Source: Luidia sarsii (lineage: Eukaryota > Echinodermata > Asteroidea > Paxillosida > Luidiidae). Taken from it: a stretch of DNA of 64,000 bases. The stretch lies in contig OX465104.1 of the NCBI GenBank assembly GCA_949987565.1, positions 12,768,300 through 12,832,299 on the forward strand. The letters run 5' to 3'. Shown here in pieces: positions 36,801 to 51,800 of the stretch. The position numbers and the translations under genes were made by a program. Position 1 is the stretch's first letter. Each line of letters starts with the position of its first letter. The notes under the pieces were generated by a model. The model was given only the letters and a program-made list of their open reading frames with translations. It had not been told where the DNA came from and ran no database searches.

Positions 36801-39800
36801 AACGTAAGGCCCTCTTAGTTTTCCTTTCTGTTTTCTGCTTGACGAGAAGGTTGCTGCCTTTCAGAAAGTTCCTACTAGGGTCGAAACATAAGGCCCTCTT
36901 AGTTTTCCTTTCTGTTTTCTGCTTGACGAGAAGGTTGCTGCCTTTCAGAAAGTTCCTACTAGGGTCGAAACATAAGACCCACTTAGTTTTCCTTTCTGTT
37001 TTCTGCTTGACGAGAAGGTTGCTGCCTTTCAGAAAGTTCCTACTAGGATCGAAACGTAAGGCCCTCTTAGTTTTCCTTTCTGTTTTCTGCTTGACGAGAA
37101 GGTTGCTGCCTTTCAGAAAGTTCCTACTAGGGTCGAAACATAAGGCCCTCTTAGTTTTCCTTTCTGTTTTCTGCTTGACGAGAAGGTTGCTGCCTTTCAG
37201 AAAGTTCCTACTAGGATCGAAACATAAGACCCACTTAGTTTTCCTTTCTGCTTTCTGCTTGAAGAGAAGGTTGTAAAGGCTGTATCCACTTTGTGTGACC
37301 CACAAACTGCTCTTAGTATGATTAAATGGTTTATATTCAGACAAATTTAAAGAACAACTGACTAGGAACTATACAAAAAAATGGCACAGAACATTTGACT
37401 GGCCTGGAACTTGAGTCTGCGACAACTCTATGGTGTGGTACTTCTTATTGCTGGGACAAGGTATGGGCAACCTACAGTAGTGCTTAAAAGTAAGTACCCA
37501 TAAACGAGCGAGCGAGTACGAGGGGATACGAGGGGATACGAGCGCTGTCGAGGGCCTCGTGAACGCTCGAGCGCACTCGAACAAACTCGCCAGCGCTCGC
37601 AGGCGCTCGTAAGCCCTCGCTCGATAAGCCCTCGCTCGAACTCGCTCGAAAGCAGCCTGCGAGCGCTTGCGAGTATTCACTGACCAGCGACCGTCCAACT
37701 CAACTCAAATGGAGCGCCGTCACTGCCCCCACATTTATGTGACGTTTGTGTTGGTAGTTTCATTGTAGGCCTACTTGTTGAATTGATTATTTACGTTGGG
37801 TTCATGTGATCGTTCTGAACGTTAATTTACTGTTACTGATGTTTTGCACGTTATTTATACAATTATTAAATGAAATGCCTCTGATGAGTCGATGGCGATT
37901 ATTCATAGTGGGTTGTTCAGCGACGTCAAATTTGTTCGGACGAGCTCGCATGTGGAATTTCTCAACATTATACTGAAACAATTTTTACAAAACTCGATCT
38001 CCAACATAGTATTATTACCTTACATAATTTTTGTTGAATATCTTATCTCTGGTTTATGAAAGTTTCAATCCAGTACAATCAAGTTACGGAGTAGGAAAAA
38101 GCGAAAAGGTCACGAATTTATGGGTCTCCACTCCCGAGGGCGACCGGCCCGGTAAAAAATACCATGTCGAGCTCCGCAGAAGCGGCTGCACGTGTTGCGA
38201 AAACCGTACCATTGTGAAAATACAGGGTAGGAAGGGGGGGGGGTTAATGGCCTACATTTTGAGGGGTAAAAAAAATAATCGGCCGAAAACCCCGACAAAG
38301 GGAACCTTTTAGTGGCATATTGTACGATATCTGTCTTGTATTTCTTGTTCGTTTAGGTTTTGATATTGAAAAGTGACATTTTATCCTTCGATTTATGTGA
38401 TTGTTTGAACGGAAGTCGTGCGTACACCTCTTTGAAAATGGTGTGTTCCAAGCTGACTCCTGCAGACTTTGACATCCGGGAAATTTACGCCGAAGCTTTG
38501 TCAAGTTCCCAATCCTGACGAAATATATCCGAAAAAAGGAAATGTACCTTACCCAAAAAATATTCAACGCCAGGGAAATATTCCTAGGGAATTATCTATA
38601 CGAAAACAAGTGCAAGAAATGAGTTACCACAAGTGATCCATGCACGGTCGATGTATGGGTCGCGGCCTTTAGTGCAAACTAAAACCTTAACAAAAGACCT
38701 GGTCTGGGGACCTCCACGCACGCACTTCTTGCAAAATAGAAATCCTTACCAAAAAAACATTCATTCGACGCCAGAGTTATTTGCAGAAAATTGAGAATGG
38801 TTTTCATTTTCAAATTTGTCTTGCTTTCCATGAAAAAGTGAATCGAATTTTGCGATGCAAATCCAGCTATTTCACGTACACATGGAAGCCGGCTAAAAAG
38901 AAATAGGGAAACATGTTTTATATCGACCGAGACCAACATGAAACTACCAAAAATTGCTACTTAAAAAGTCTCCCAGGAAAGCAATTTACAGCCCTATAGT
39001 GCAAGCTAAAACCTTAACAAAAGACCTGGACTGGGGACGTCCACGCACGCACTCCTTGCCGGTGTTCTTTATAAGCCTTTGCGGTCACCGGTCCCACTGA
39101 GGAGCGGGCGCTCGCACAGTGGGCTGCCCAGCGGATTCGCAAACGGGCGCCTTCTCAACAATGCGAGTGAGGTCAGTGGATATGCTTGGATAGTCCTCGC
39201 AAACGCTCGTTGTTGATGAGCCGCCCTCCACTCTTCGAGTGTTTACGAGGCCGCTCCATATCCCTCTCTAATCCTCGACATCATTTGAAACCTACCGCTC
39301 GCGGTTTTGTCGAGCGCTAGCGAGTGTTAACGAGTTTGCTAGAGTACTTACGAGGGATTGCGAGTATGAGGGATACTTACTTTTAAACATGGGTGTACTT
39401 ATGGCAAAACCTTCCTCACAGATGACGGGCTCCAGATGGGCCACATAGGCCAAGTGGAAGAGATTGAAATCCAGCAGGGTGATGTTGTAGAAGGTTGACT
39501 CAAAGTGTGTTGTTATTACGGCCATGTTATCATCACCTGAAGCAGAGAAATGGACATTTTGTAATACTAACAGTGCAGGCCTAATTCAATGAGGGTTTGC
39601 CCTGCTCGACGTGATAAATACTGAGTGCTCAGTGCTTTGCCCGATGCCTGATGATAAGGCATCGGGCAACACACTGAGCACTCAGTGTTTATCACGTCGA
39701 GCAGGGCAAACCCTCATTGAATTACATTCTCCTCGATGCAAACATCATGCAATATCTATGAGTGCAGGTCTAAGCTTTATTTCAGAACATCGGGCTAGCT

Positions 39801-42800
39801 TTTTCTCAAAATTGTTTGTTTATTTGCCATCCATGGATGGTAATACATCACCAACAGGAATGGGGCCTTTATTTGCTTTGTATTACCAGCATTTCCAGAT
39901 TCTGCTTCTCAGCAGTCAGCCATGGCTGGCAGTCTACCACTAATACAAATGGGGCTAATGCCTTGCTTCAGACTAGACACCTCTCCAAGTTCTAATAGTC
40001 AGTCCATGGCTGGGATGGGGGCTTATACCTTGCTTTGGACTAGCCTATCCTTCCAATTTAAATTTGTTAGCCCTAAATGGTTGTCTACCAACAATTAGGG
40101 ATGGATATCGATATCTTGATTTGGATTGTTCACTAATACCAGTTCTACTTATCACTTGCAGTCTACCATCAACAAGAATGGAGGCTTGTGACTGACATAA
40201 AACTATTCATAGGATTTGAATGCTTGCATTGTGGAAGTCCCAAGTGGAAGGTTTGTGGTGACACCATGAAACATATCTCTTTTGAGACGGAGTGTGGCTC
40301 TGAAAAGAGCTGTTAACTTCCCAGAGTTACCGGCTCTTTTCAGAAGAGATGTATTACATGGTGTCACCGTAAACTAATCATCCTTCTCAGTTCAATTTAT
40401 TAGCCTTGGCTGGCAGTCTACCGTCAACAAGTATGGGGGCTTAAGTCTTGCTGCAGACTGGTTACCCCTCTCAGCTCTTCTTGTCAGCCTTGACTGCCAG
40501 TCTGCGACCAAAAGGGAAGAGGTCCATTCCTTGCTTCAGACTAGTCTGCCCTCTTAGTTAGGCTTGGCTTATTGTCAAGTAACCCTGTGCTTCAAAATGA
40601 GGGGTGACTTTCCAATCCCCCCTTTAAAAACAGACAGAAAGCTTTTACCCAAAGAGAAAGGTCCTGGCAAAGTGAAATTAATGTTCCGCTTGTTGATGTT
40701 GTAGACTTCAGCTGTGATGGGGACCTGCATTTAAAAAAAAAAAATTGAATCTTGAATCTTAAAATGTCTTTACTGGGAAAAGCATTTCAGAAATCAAATG
40801 ATACAACATGAGGGGTGAAGCCGAGGGAACTTGTGACATTTTGTCTGCCGATTGCCTGCTGAAAAAATGTAGGCAGCTTGGACAGGATTTGAAACAAAAT
40901 CCTATTACATCTATGATGCAACAAGGTACCCGTAACTTTACAGATCTGAATCTACCACATGACCTCAAGCAGCTCTGAGTTCAAGTGGTTAAAGCATCAA
41001 CACTAAAAGCAGGAGCTGCAGGTTCAAATCCAACCCAAGCTCCCTGTATATATTTAACAGGCAATGGGCAGGGCACTGAGAATGTAGCGCTAATTACATG
41101 TATGTCAAGTAGGGCAATCCCTGATTGATTTACATTCTCAAAAAATCTGAGGGCTTGACATTTCAATACTAGCAGGACCTTTCTTCAAAGACAGAATGAG
41201 TTACATTATTCTCAATGCAAAGATCGTTTTATAACTAATCAACCCATTTTTAATCCATCCCGAACGGCCTGCATTTTTTTCAACAGGCAATTGGGCAGGG
41301 CACTGAGAATGTAGTGCTAATCATGTTGAGTAGGGCAAACACTCATTGGCTTGGCTTATTTTCTAAAAAATCACAAGGCATGAAGATTCAATGCTAGCAG
41401 AATGAATTACATTCTCCCCGATGCAAAAATCATATTTAAACTAACATTGTAAGCATCATCCCTTATTTGATTTCGGTGGCAATAAGCACACCAAATTCCA
41501 TTTCAATCTGCGACTGTCAGCATGCTCAATTGACAAGGAATGCCCAAGCTGCAAGAACTGAGACTGACCACTGCCTTGGCCGGGACCTTCACCACCACGT
41601 GCTTGGCGTCTGGGTAGTCGGCCAGCGAGACCGCGGCCCGCTTCAGTCCGGACTGGAGCGGCGGGGTGAGCCGGGCTGTGGCCGAGATGTCCAGGCCCGC
41701 CGTGCAGCTCACGGCGTCGCCCTCCAGGCAGACGAAGAGCCAGTCCCAGGCCTGGCCCCCGGCAACCACGGAAAAAGCCTGCGAGGCTGGGCCCCCGGCC
41801 CCCTCCAGCGGGAAGAGGTAGTGGGTGGTCTGCTTGGCCCGTCCCCCGGTCAAATACAGGTGGGACTCGACCACCTCAAACGTCGCCCCTGAGGAAGAGT
41901 TAAACAACACTTGAAGGCTTGCATGGTGGACGTACCAAGTGGAAGGGTTGCAGTGACACCATGAAACTCTATTTTGATTGGGGATCTGGGGAGACCAGGT
42001 GAACTCACTTGTCCTCTTCAGAATCACACACACTCGTAAAGAGTTCACCGGTTCCCTATAGAACCACACACACTCTCAAAGAGTTTAACAGTTTCCTTCA
42101 GAACCACACACACTCACAAAGAGTTCACCGGTTCCCTTTAGAACCACACACACTCACAAATAATTCAACGGTTCCCTTCAGCACCACACACACACACAAA
42201 TAGTTTACTGGTTCCCTTCAGAAACACACACACTTGTCTTGTATGTCTTATTTTGATTGAAGTGTAACGCTCACCTTCAAATGTTTTGGGTTTTGATTCT
42301 GACAGGCTGAATGTATTCTTCCCGTTGTGAGTGAGGAAGTGATGTCGGAAAACCTTCATGCGGTAGTCTGGATCTGTGGATATCTGAAAGAGGAAATTAA
42401 AGGAGAAACAATGACTTATTGTGTGTTCTTTAGGGGCTGAAAGGGGCAAAAGGAAGTCTATTAGGCAAAAATAGGCACAGAAAACTTTCACTGGATCGGG
42501 ACTGAGACAGAGATGGAGTGTTTGTTAAAGCGATGGCACTTAAAAAAAACCACGAGTGTTGGGGATATTATTGACACTAGACGCTGCAGTTGTTGAGTCT
42601 CGCGCCTGCCTGTCCACTGCTGTCCTTATTATTCATCGTCTGTTATTTTTTCATGCTGAGTGTGATGGTAGCATTACAATGCCAACCAACATCGAACACC
42701 AGGGTCAGGGCCATTGCCAAATACCGACGGGAAAATTGCACAAGGATGAATTTCCATCGACAATGGATTTGAGGATTAAATTGAAAACTGCATGAAACAT

Positions 42801-45800
42801 GCGAGTGCATACCGCGGTGATAGGCCCTATCGTAAAATGCATTCAATTTTGAGACATTCAATTTGGCTACACTGAGAGTCATAGCAGACTATTATTCACC
42901 CATGCAAAGCAAAATGTTGACCAGCATTGCTTAAAATATCAGCCGGTGACATTCATCTAATCTATCCAGCCCTTAGATGGTGGCCTCCCAAAAAGTCATC
43001 TAGTCTTTGCCGGGGTAGGGGCACCAGTCAGAAGCAATTCAACCATTAACTGCCGTATATCTCCAGGAATCACCCCCCGCTTTCATTCAGATGCCTCAAC
43101 TTCAATTTTAATCTCAACATCAACATACACATGAAAGCCTCAACACTGCTTCAACAGCAACATCAACTTCAACATCAACCTCAACCGCAACAATTTACAA
43201 CCGCATGATTTACTGGGCACTATCATATCTTTAGATGTCTATGAAGAATTAAAAGTGTAAATCCTCACGATAAAGACAAAGCCAAGCTGATTAAGAAAAA
43301 AAATTACATTTTCGCTATAGGCTGATAGGGCGCATTTGGTGATAAGTTTGTTCAAATATTTTTCAGGAAAAAGACTGGGCTGACTTACCTGTTTTGTTTT
43401 ACTGTCCACCATTTGGAAAAGGGCTCTCTTTGTGGCAAGCACCAACTCCTTGCACCTGAATTTATTCAATGAAATACAAATAATTCAGATTTCAAAATTT
43501 GACCTTGGTATGATGTAAGGATTCTGATACCACCTTAAGGTTCAAAATACTACAACCCATCCAAATTTATTGTTTTTGACGATAACAACTATTCTTGAAA
43601 CTGTCCAGAATCCCTTGGCTTACGTGAAATTACAGGTTTAGCAAGAAAACAAGCCATAAAAGAATCCACAAACCTGGGCCAGTTGTATATTTCCTCAAAC
43701 TCATAAGTAAGTTGAGCGACGTAAGTTGAGTTATGTAAGTTGAGCTATTATGGATCAGAAGGTTTTGCACCTGAAAGGCCAAGGGTCAATTTCATCAAAC
43801 CCATCGTAACTTACAATCAATCGAAAGACTATCATCAATGTACAGAAACCATACGGCCCATCCAAACTTACGATGGCTTATCCATCATAAGTAAAGTTAC
43901 GATGCATCGTAAGGCTTTGTGAAATCCACCCATGGGCATACATTGTAATAACAATGAATAGATGTGGGTCTGAGTTGGATACTGGAGGGGGGTCGCTACT
44001 GAAGACGAGTGTTTTAAAGCGAAAAGGGGATCGGTGCTTGGGGTCTTTGGTATTTGCAGTAAAGATTGAAACTTACCAGACGATGCACTGGTGATCAGTT
44101 GAGAGCCAGACTCCGGGCACTGACATAGCCTGGTGAGTGAAGCAAACAAATACTCTTCAAAGCATCCAGCAAGCAGCATTATGGTTTTGGATTTGTTTAA
44201 CTATCTCACAGTTTCTGTAACGGATGAACTTTAACGCTTCATTGCTCAGGGTGTCATAAGATGTTTTCAGACATTTATAAACTAGAGGTCAGTTTTAGTT
44301 ATTTGTGCAACTCGCTTTTGGGTAAATAGGACTCTTTACGCTCTGGAAACAAAGAATTTTAAAAATTTAGTATGGTAGGAGGGGATGGAGGTGGTAATTT
44401 TTGAAATCTCGGCATGCAGGATGTGGCCAGAGTGCAGTCTGAAAAGCAAGTGAGCTTACATCTCTGTGGGTTTTGCAATTCACGAGGCTATTATTGCGAG
44501 GCTGTTCTAACTGCGGGGCTATTACAGGGCAGTCGAGCCCGGGAAGCAGCGGTTCAGCCCAATCCACTCTCACTATGTTCAATGTCCCTATCCCTTCCTG
44601 TGTGCTGGCATGCCAGCAAATTAGCTCGGATCAGCTACCATAGATAACATGAAGCTGTGCTTAATTTTGAGTGTGTGTCTGGCTTACATTGACACTCAAC
44701 CCTCGACTGGACGACACGGTGGTATGGAGGGAGGTCAAGCCTGAGCGGACCATGGTGTCACGATGCCCACCGCCGACAGACAGCACAGTAACATCCTTCA
44801 GTCTAGCCCCATCCATGTGCTCCTTCCAATACTGCAGCAAGTACGCAACCGCAACAACAACAATAAAATCACCTTCAGGAGTCGTGGGCTCAAAATGCAA
44901 TTTGGGTTGTGATGGGTCACGGGGAAAAAAGCACCAGGTTACTGATGCAAACAATACATCAGGAAAGAGCCCATTGTTCCAAATTTCCAATTTCCTTTTT
45001 TTTCAAAAATACTCTTTGAAACAGCTGCATCAATATTTTCCAATCCAAAAGGTCCTTGTAAGGTCTGCATAGAGCGCTAGTGCATCAAACCAATAACTGG
45101 TTTCAAATCCCAGTCCTGTAGAGATTCCTTTGGCTATTTCCAGAAACCGTTTAAACCAAGAGAACCACTTGGTCATGGATGGGATGATCTGCAGTGTGTA
45201 TGCGCCTCTACTACCCCTAAATTTTCCATGTGCTTGTACTACCCCTGAAGCCAATTTCATAGAGCCGCTTTAGTGCCAAAAAGTGCAAAAAGTCATGAGC
45301 CACAGGATCCCCTTGCCTACCCACTGTTGTTTCAAGCTAAGCAAAGAAAACTGGAAAACAAGTCAATAGCAATGGACATCACATCGCAGGGCAGTTTGTA
45401 ATCCTGCTTATACAAGAGAAGACTTTTCCTGCTCAGCAGATTTACACGCTTAAGCGACTCTATGAAATTGGGCCCTGATCTGTGTGAGTCTCCTGTTCCT
45501 GACCTTGTTGACAGAGCCATAGAAGTCCACCAGGTGTTTGTCGGCTCCAATGACGGGGCTGACATGGGGAGTGGCCTGGGTGATGACGGTGTGGACCAGA
45601 CTGTGCTGGAAATCTGGCAGGGTGAAAAGAGCCCTGGCCACGATGCCACCCTGCAGGGGAAAAAAACAACACCCACGAGGTGATTGACTATGACACAATG
45701 ACAAAGACAGCAGTGATGATGATAAAGGCATTGGTACAAAAGATGATACAAATCACCACAATGGCAAAAACGATGGCAATTGATGATATTATGATGAAAA

Positions 45801-48800
45801 TGACAATGGAGACAACGATAATGAAGAGAGTGAAAATGAAGACAATGTCAATGAAGACAATGACACGAGAGACAGTGACACTGAAGACAATGTCAATGAA
45901 GACAATGACATGAGAGACAGTGACATTGAAGACTGTCATTAGAGACAATGGCAATGTAGACAATAACGATAATGATGACATCAATCTTAATGACCAGATG
46001 ATATAGATCACAACATTAACAACTGCAATGGCAACGTCAATGATGGAAATATCAACAATGACAATGACAATGACAAGAACAAGGACAAAGATGACAAAGT
46101 ACTGGCAATAGCAATGACATAAACAGCACTGTAATAAAGTAAATAACTATAACCAAGAGCAGCTTCTATGCCAGAGTCAACCAAAGTGAAAAGGGCAACA
46201 GCTATGTAATCAAAAATAGTCATTTTTCAGTCAAAAAGGTGATATACAAAAATGTTGCAAACTGCTTACTGACTAAAATTACCAAAATGTAAACCTTAAC
46301 ATTTAGTGAGCCTGACGTTTTGATCCTAGCAGGACCTTTCTCAAAGGCAGAGAGAAAGGTCCTGCTAGGTCCTGCTAGGATCGAAACGTCAGGCCCACTA
46401 AATTTTAAGAATTTTTTTTCAAAAAGGTTGATTTTTGATGAAGAGTATAACTTGAAGACCAATTAAAGTCGTTTCCAGTACTGTGTGAAGGTGGCTGAGA
46501 TCACAGACAAAAAAAATGAACAAGTGAACAAACCACCAGGCAAACAAACAAACAAACAAACAAACAGACAAAAATCATCTACCCAACAATGATATAATAT
46601 TCTAAGAACATAGCCACGAAAACAAATAACTGAAATCACACGGCAAGACTTTGACGGCAGGGTAGCCATCAGTCCAGACATACAAACAATACAAACGGCC
46701 ATGTGTACACAAATGATATGCAAAAAAAAGAGTAACGGGATTTCAAAACTGTAACTTTACCATGGAATGTCCAACGAGTACAACACTCGTGGGTGGGTTC
46801 TTCTTGTGCTTGTACAGGGTCAGAATGTACTGGATGCACTGGTGGACGTATTCTGGAGATGCACAAAGAATTGATGAAAATTGTGGAGGAAAGGGCATTA
46901 TATACCTGTGATAATGGCTCAAAAAGCTAATTTTACAGGACCACTCAATGCTCAAAGATACAACATGTTATCGTTTTTACTTGCTGCATACTATACAGTG
47001 GAACGTCGCTATAACAAACACTGATATACATGTACATGTAGTTGTACCGAACATTTGGCCACAATGAACATGCCCTTTGGCTCCCGATTTTCGTGTGCAA
47101 TATATGTTGCCACAACTGGATCCCGGGATGCTCATTATAGCGACGTTCCACTGTGCTGGGATCCTATTTTGGGAAACACTGGAACAGCGATGCTGTCAAG
47201 GCTTTAACAACATGAAACAAATTCATCAACATCCTCCAAAAATCTTCATCTCAAATGATACTAAGAACATCATTGTTCAGGTTGCCCTAAAGATGCATGT
47301 AAAATACATGAGACCGTTTATCATATGGCTTAACAAAAGACAGACAGCCAGACAAATGGGACGGAATATACTATAACATGATCTCGAGTTGATTCTTCAG
47401 TGACTAGACCTGAACCTATTCTTCAGAGCTGAGAGGCTCATAGCTTCCATGCAGTGAACAATAGGGTCTGTCTAGTCACTAAAGAATACTCGACCTGAAC
47501 CTTTTTTTTAGTAGACCCAAGTTTTGCATATGTGCACTATATGGCACCTGCATTAACAAGGGCCCAATTGCATAGAGCCGCTTAAGCGTGAAAATCTGCT
47601 AAGCAGAAAAAGTCTTCCTTGTTTAAGCAGGATTATAAACTGCACTGTGATGTGATGTCCACTGCTTTTGACTTGTTTTCCACTCTTCTTTACTTAGCAT
47701 AAAACAAAAGTGAAGTTTAGGTTGGTAAGGGGATCCTGTGGCTCATGAGTTTTTGTGCTTAAACACATTTTGACGCTTAAGCGGCTCTATGAAATTGGCC
47801 CCAGGTCTTTTACATTAGGGGCACAAAACATTGTCTCATTTCATGTACATTGTACGCACGGCGTCAACAGGCAATTTTTCAAGAAATATGGAAAATGAAA
47901 TAATGAAATCGCATATTACTACTTACAAGAGACATCAACCGTATTATTTGAGAGTCGAGGGGCAGCTGTCTGCAAAGACAAATCCCGCTAACAATGTGCG
48001 CGTGTAATCATTCGTCCATCACTGTCAATGCTTTTTGAACAGCAATTCTGCCCATGTCTGCTTCAGTTTCAGCAGAACCTTCAAATTGAGATTTCGTCTG
48101 GCAGCCTGCTTTTATTCAGAAGCTTACAGTCAACAACCCCAACACGTATAACTCCAATACAGATGGGGCAATCCTGTATGGTACCCCTCTTCTCCTATGC
48201 TTTGTTGACTGCATTTAAGCACCTCTATGGAGCAGGCTCCTGATCACTTCCTTTCCTAACTGGTACCAATACCTGTCTGTTGCCGCAGGGTGGCACCGTA
48301 GATGCCCGTCAGCTCCTCGTTGAAGTCGATGGTGAAGTAGTTAAAGTGGAAGCTGTATGCCTGGGCCTTCCTCAGGGCAACAGATCCCAGAGAGCGAACT
48401 GCAATGACACACAGCACACATGTAGGGCTTTTGGTACCACATTGCCTTCACTGCATCTATCTTTGATGTCAAGATATTCTCTGGAGTCTGCTAGACCCCC
48501 AAGATCTTTGGATTTTTTCTCCCACCCATTTCCCCCTGTTTTGAAACCCACAAGGATTGAGACCGAAGTTGAAGTGTGCGTTGAGAAGGGGAGTATGGAG
48601 GAATGGATATATGGCAGAATGCAGTGCAATAATAGGGATAGACATGGCATGATTTATATTGCAAGGAGTGGTCTGTTAGTGGCACAGGGTGTTGTCAACC
48701 TATCAGGCAAGGTGTGGTCTATTGATTGAGTGAGGCTGGTATGCTGACAGGGTTAAGCAATGTGAACTGCCACAAATAGACTTCACTGGAATGGGATGAG

Positions 48801-51800
48801 GTTTTCACAGGGACTCGGACAGGCAGGCTGTGGTGAAATGACAGACATGGTTTAATATGGTCTGCTCGCAGGGGAGGGTGTGGTCAATTTCTCAGGATGG
48901 TGCTGTGTATTGATGGGGCAGGGTGTGGTCTACTAATGGTGCTGGGTGTGGTCCGTTAGACTGTTACACAGAGAGGTGTAAACGTTTCTCTTTTTTATGC
49001 AAAATTGCCCAAAACAAGGCTGAAAAGCCACTCAAGGTGGAGACAGAGAGGGACTCAGGAAGTCTGGGGATCAGAATTAAAATTCCTTTTAAAAAGGGCA
49101 AGATTGTAGGCAGGGGGAAAGCAAGAACTGCAGCATAGGGTGTGGTTGCTTGATAGCAATGGCCGGGTCTCTCTAAGGCACAGATCTATCTTGGCAAGAA
49201 TGGGTGGGTGTCTGTCAATACTGAAGGGTATGGCCCCTTGATTTGCACGCTCATTGATAGGGAAGCATGGAGCTTGATGGCGATATCTTTGGTTGTCTGA
49301 CTGTTATCTCATGAGGCCCTTTCACACACACACTATCTCAAGCCCTTACCTTGCTTGTAGCTACCAGCATTTCCTGGAATGAAAAGTACTGGTATTCCAT
49401 TCAGCTTCAGATCCCTGAAAGCAGGAAATGTACATTAATTTTATTGCCGTCTACTTGAAATCAAATCGACTGGTCTTTCCATCTCAAGCAAATGAACAGT
49501 TTTTACTTAGAAATGAAAGTTTTTACTTGTCGAGGTAAAAAAAAAAGATTGTTGTTTTCTAAATATCCAAACTACACAAATTTAATAAAAATAAAAACCC
49601 AGAAACATATCAGGGAGATCTCTGGCTTGAAATACTAGAAAGTAGCATTCTTACCCTCTGAGCTATCCAACACTTTCATGGCGACCTTTCCAAATACAGG
49701 GTAGTGAACCATCTAAGCAAGGGTGGGTGCACCAGTCAGAGGCATTTAACCATTTAACCATGTACTGTACATAACCAAAAAGCCTATGCCCATCTTTCTT
49801 GAGCTAGCACTACTAGATTTTTATGTGTAAAATGTTGGGACGTTTTTGACAGAATTGTTGGGACACTTTTAATGAAAGAACAGACTAAGGTGGCCCCGAA
49901 AAGTTGTGGGGCAGGGATGGGCTGCCACACATTGTCAAGCACTTACTTGGATTTCTGTAGATACTCTCCTTCACCGTACAGAGACAGGGAGTACTGGGGA
50001 AACCGCTGCTTGATGTCATCCCCCATTCTGGTGGGCTACAAATATGATGACAATGATTCGTCCATTACTTACATGCCACATTCCGCCATGGACTAATGTG
50101 CTCTTTTTCAACAGGCCAGCTGGGCAACCAGACTTATATAACTGTCCGCCTGACCCACATTCGATAAGACTTGCAATAAGGTTTGCATGGTGGAAATACT
50201 AGTACTCACGTTCGGGGAAAAAGGAGAAATTTCCCCTCAGGTGATCGAGAAGATTCTCTCCCGTCCGACGAGCCAAAATGCGGCGGCCATCTTTGATTTT
50301 GAACTGCACACGCATCCGCTACACACAAACGCTACACGCAAATCGATGACGCTTTGACAGGTCCGTGTGCGCAGTGGGTCTGTGTGAGTGTGCGCGCGCG
50401 CGCACACACGCGTTGACTCAGGACTATGGTCGTGCAAAACGTCATCAATTTGCGTGTATACCGTTTCAATTTGAAATCAAAGATGGCCGCCGCATTTTGG
50501 CTCGTCGGACGGGAGAGAATCTTCTCGATCCTTTTCCCCCAAACGAGAGTAAAACAAATGACCAGAATTAAAATTGGTGGTTCTCACTTAATCAAAAGGT
50601 GGGTGCGTGGGACGATTTCACGGGTGTTTTCGGGGTAAAATCTGGGGGTTTCGGTCGGGGGTAGTCATGGAGTTGAACACATCGTTGTTTGTTCGTGTTT
50701 CCTTACTGAGAATCTTGGACCCTACTATCGCCCAACCTCCTCAAAATTAACAAAAAAGGGCAATTGTAAGGGCCCAAGTTACCCTTGCACGACGGTCAAA
50801 ATAATAACAAAAAAAAATTAAGTCTGAGTAAAAGGGCTAACTGTAGTACAAACTCATGAGTCATGTGCATCTACTCTAGTGGAGTACTACTACTAGTACT
50901 AGTACTAGCAGTACATGTACACTGTCGTACTGAGTACTGTATCCTCCAGTTACCGGTTTTCGACGATATAAGGCCTTTTCTTCGAGCTGACCAATGTGAA
51001 CGAAAGTATCACACTAAAAGAGCTCATAGTCACTTTGTCCACACCATAGCCTATTAGAATAATCATGTAGAATGTTGATCAAGCCTGTCACTTACATAAG
51101 ATTACCCGATTTTGTTGATGTCCACGGCGCACCGCGCAATAAGCATCGTGACCTATTTTCGACGGTGGTGTTTAGTAAGGTGTCCCAGTGCAGCCAAACA
51201 CAAAATAAATTCTTAAAATACCGGTAACTCAAAATGCTGTGTGGCACTGTTTTTTGTTTTGTTCATCTTTCGGTGTTTTTTTTTGACACTGCTTCTAACA
51301 CTTTCCTCAAATCATTCATAATTTATGCTTAAAACTTATTGGTCTGGTTGATGTCTTCTTCTGTGACGTCTGTGATGTCCTCTTTCTCACTGCTTATTCA
51401 GTTATGACCTTTCCCAATGTCACTCAAGAGACACATTTCCTCCTTCTTGGTACTTTCTCTAGCTGCCCTTTTATTTTTTTCATTTTTTTTATAAAAGTCT
51501 ATTAGGCCATGTTACTTTATGCCTTTAAATAATACAATATATAAGCGAGACGCCCTTTAGGAGCCCACATAGTTTTTACCCAGAACGGACTGCTTCAAGT
51601 TGCGTGATATTTTTGTTGTCTACGTATGTTGGGGTTTGTTATGGTTCACTCAGACTTTTTTTAGGACAAACAATAAAGAAAACTGGAGCTACGAAGCAAC
51701 TGCCAATTTTGTACCTAGGAAAATAGACCCCAAAAGAGCAACTTTTTGAATCACACGAGTTTGGCCTACCGGAAGAGCCTTAGAGCCTTAACTTTCCACA

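Noticed and set aside
36622..37344. Frames of 201 (plus) and 240 (minus) codons
   Set aside because: Made by the 84-base satellite, whose length is divisible by three; both strands are equally open.
41467..41892. 141-codon plus-strand frame
   Set aside because: It is the antisense of PGAP1 exon 11, which has matching splice phases and family-conserved content.
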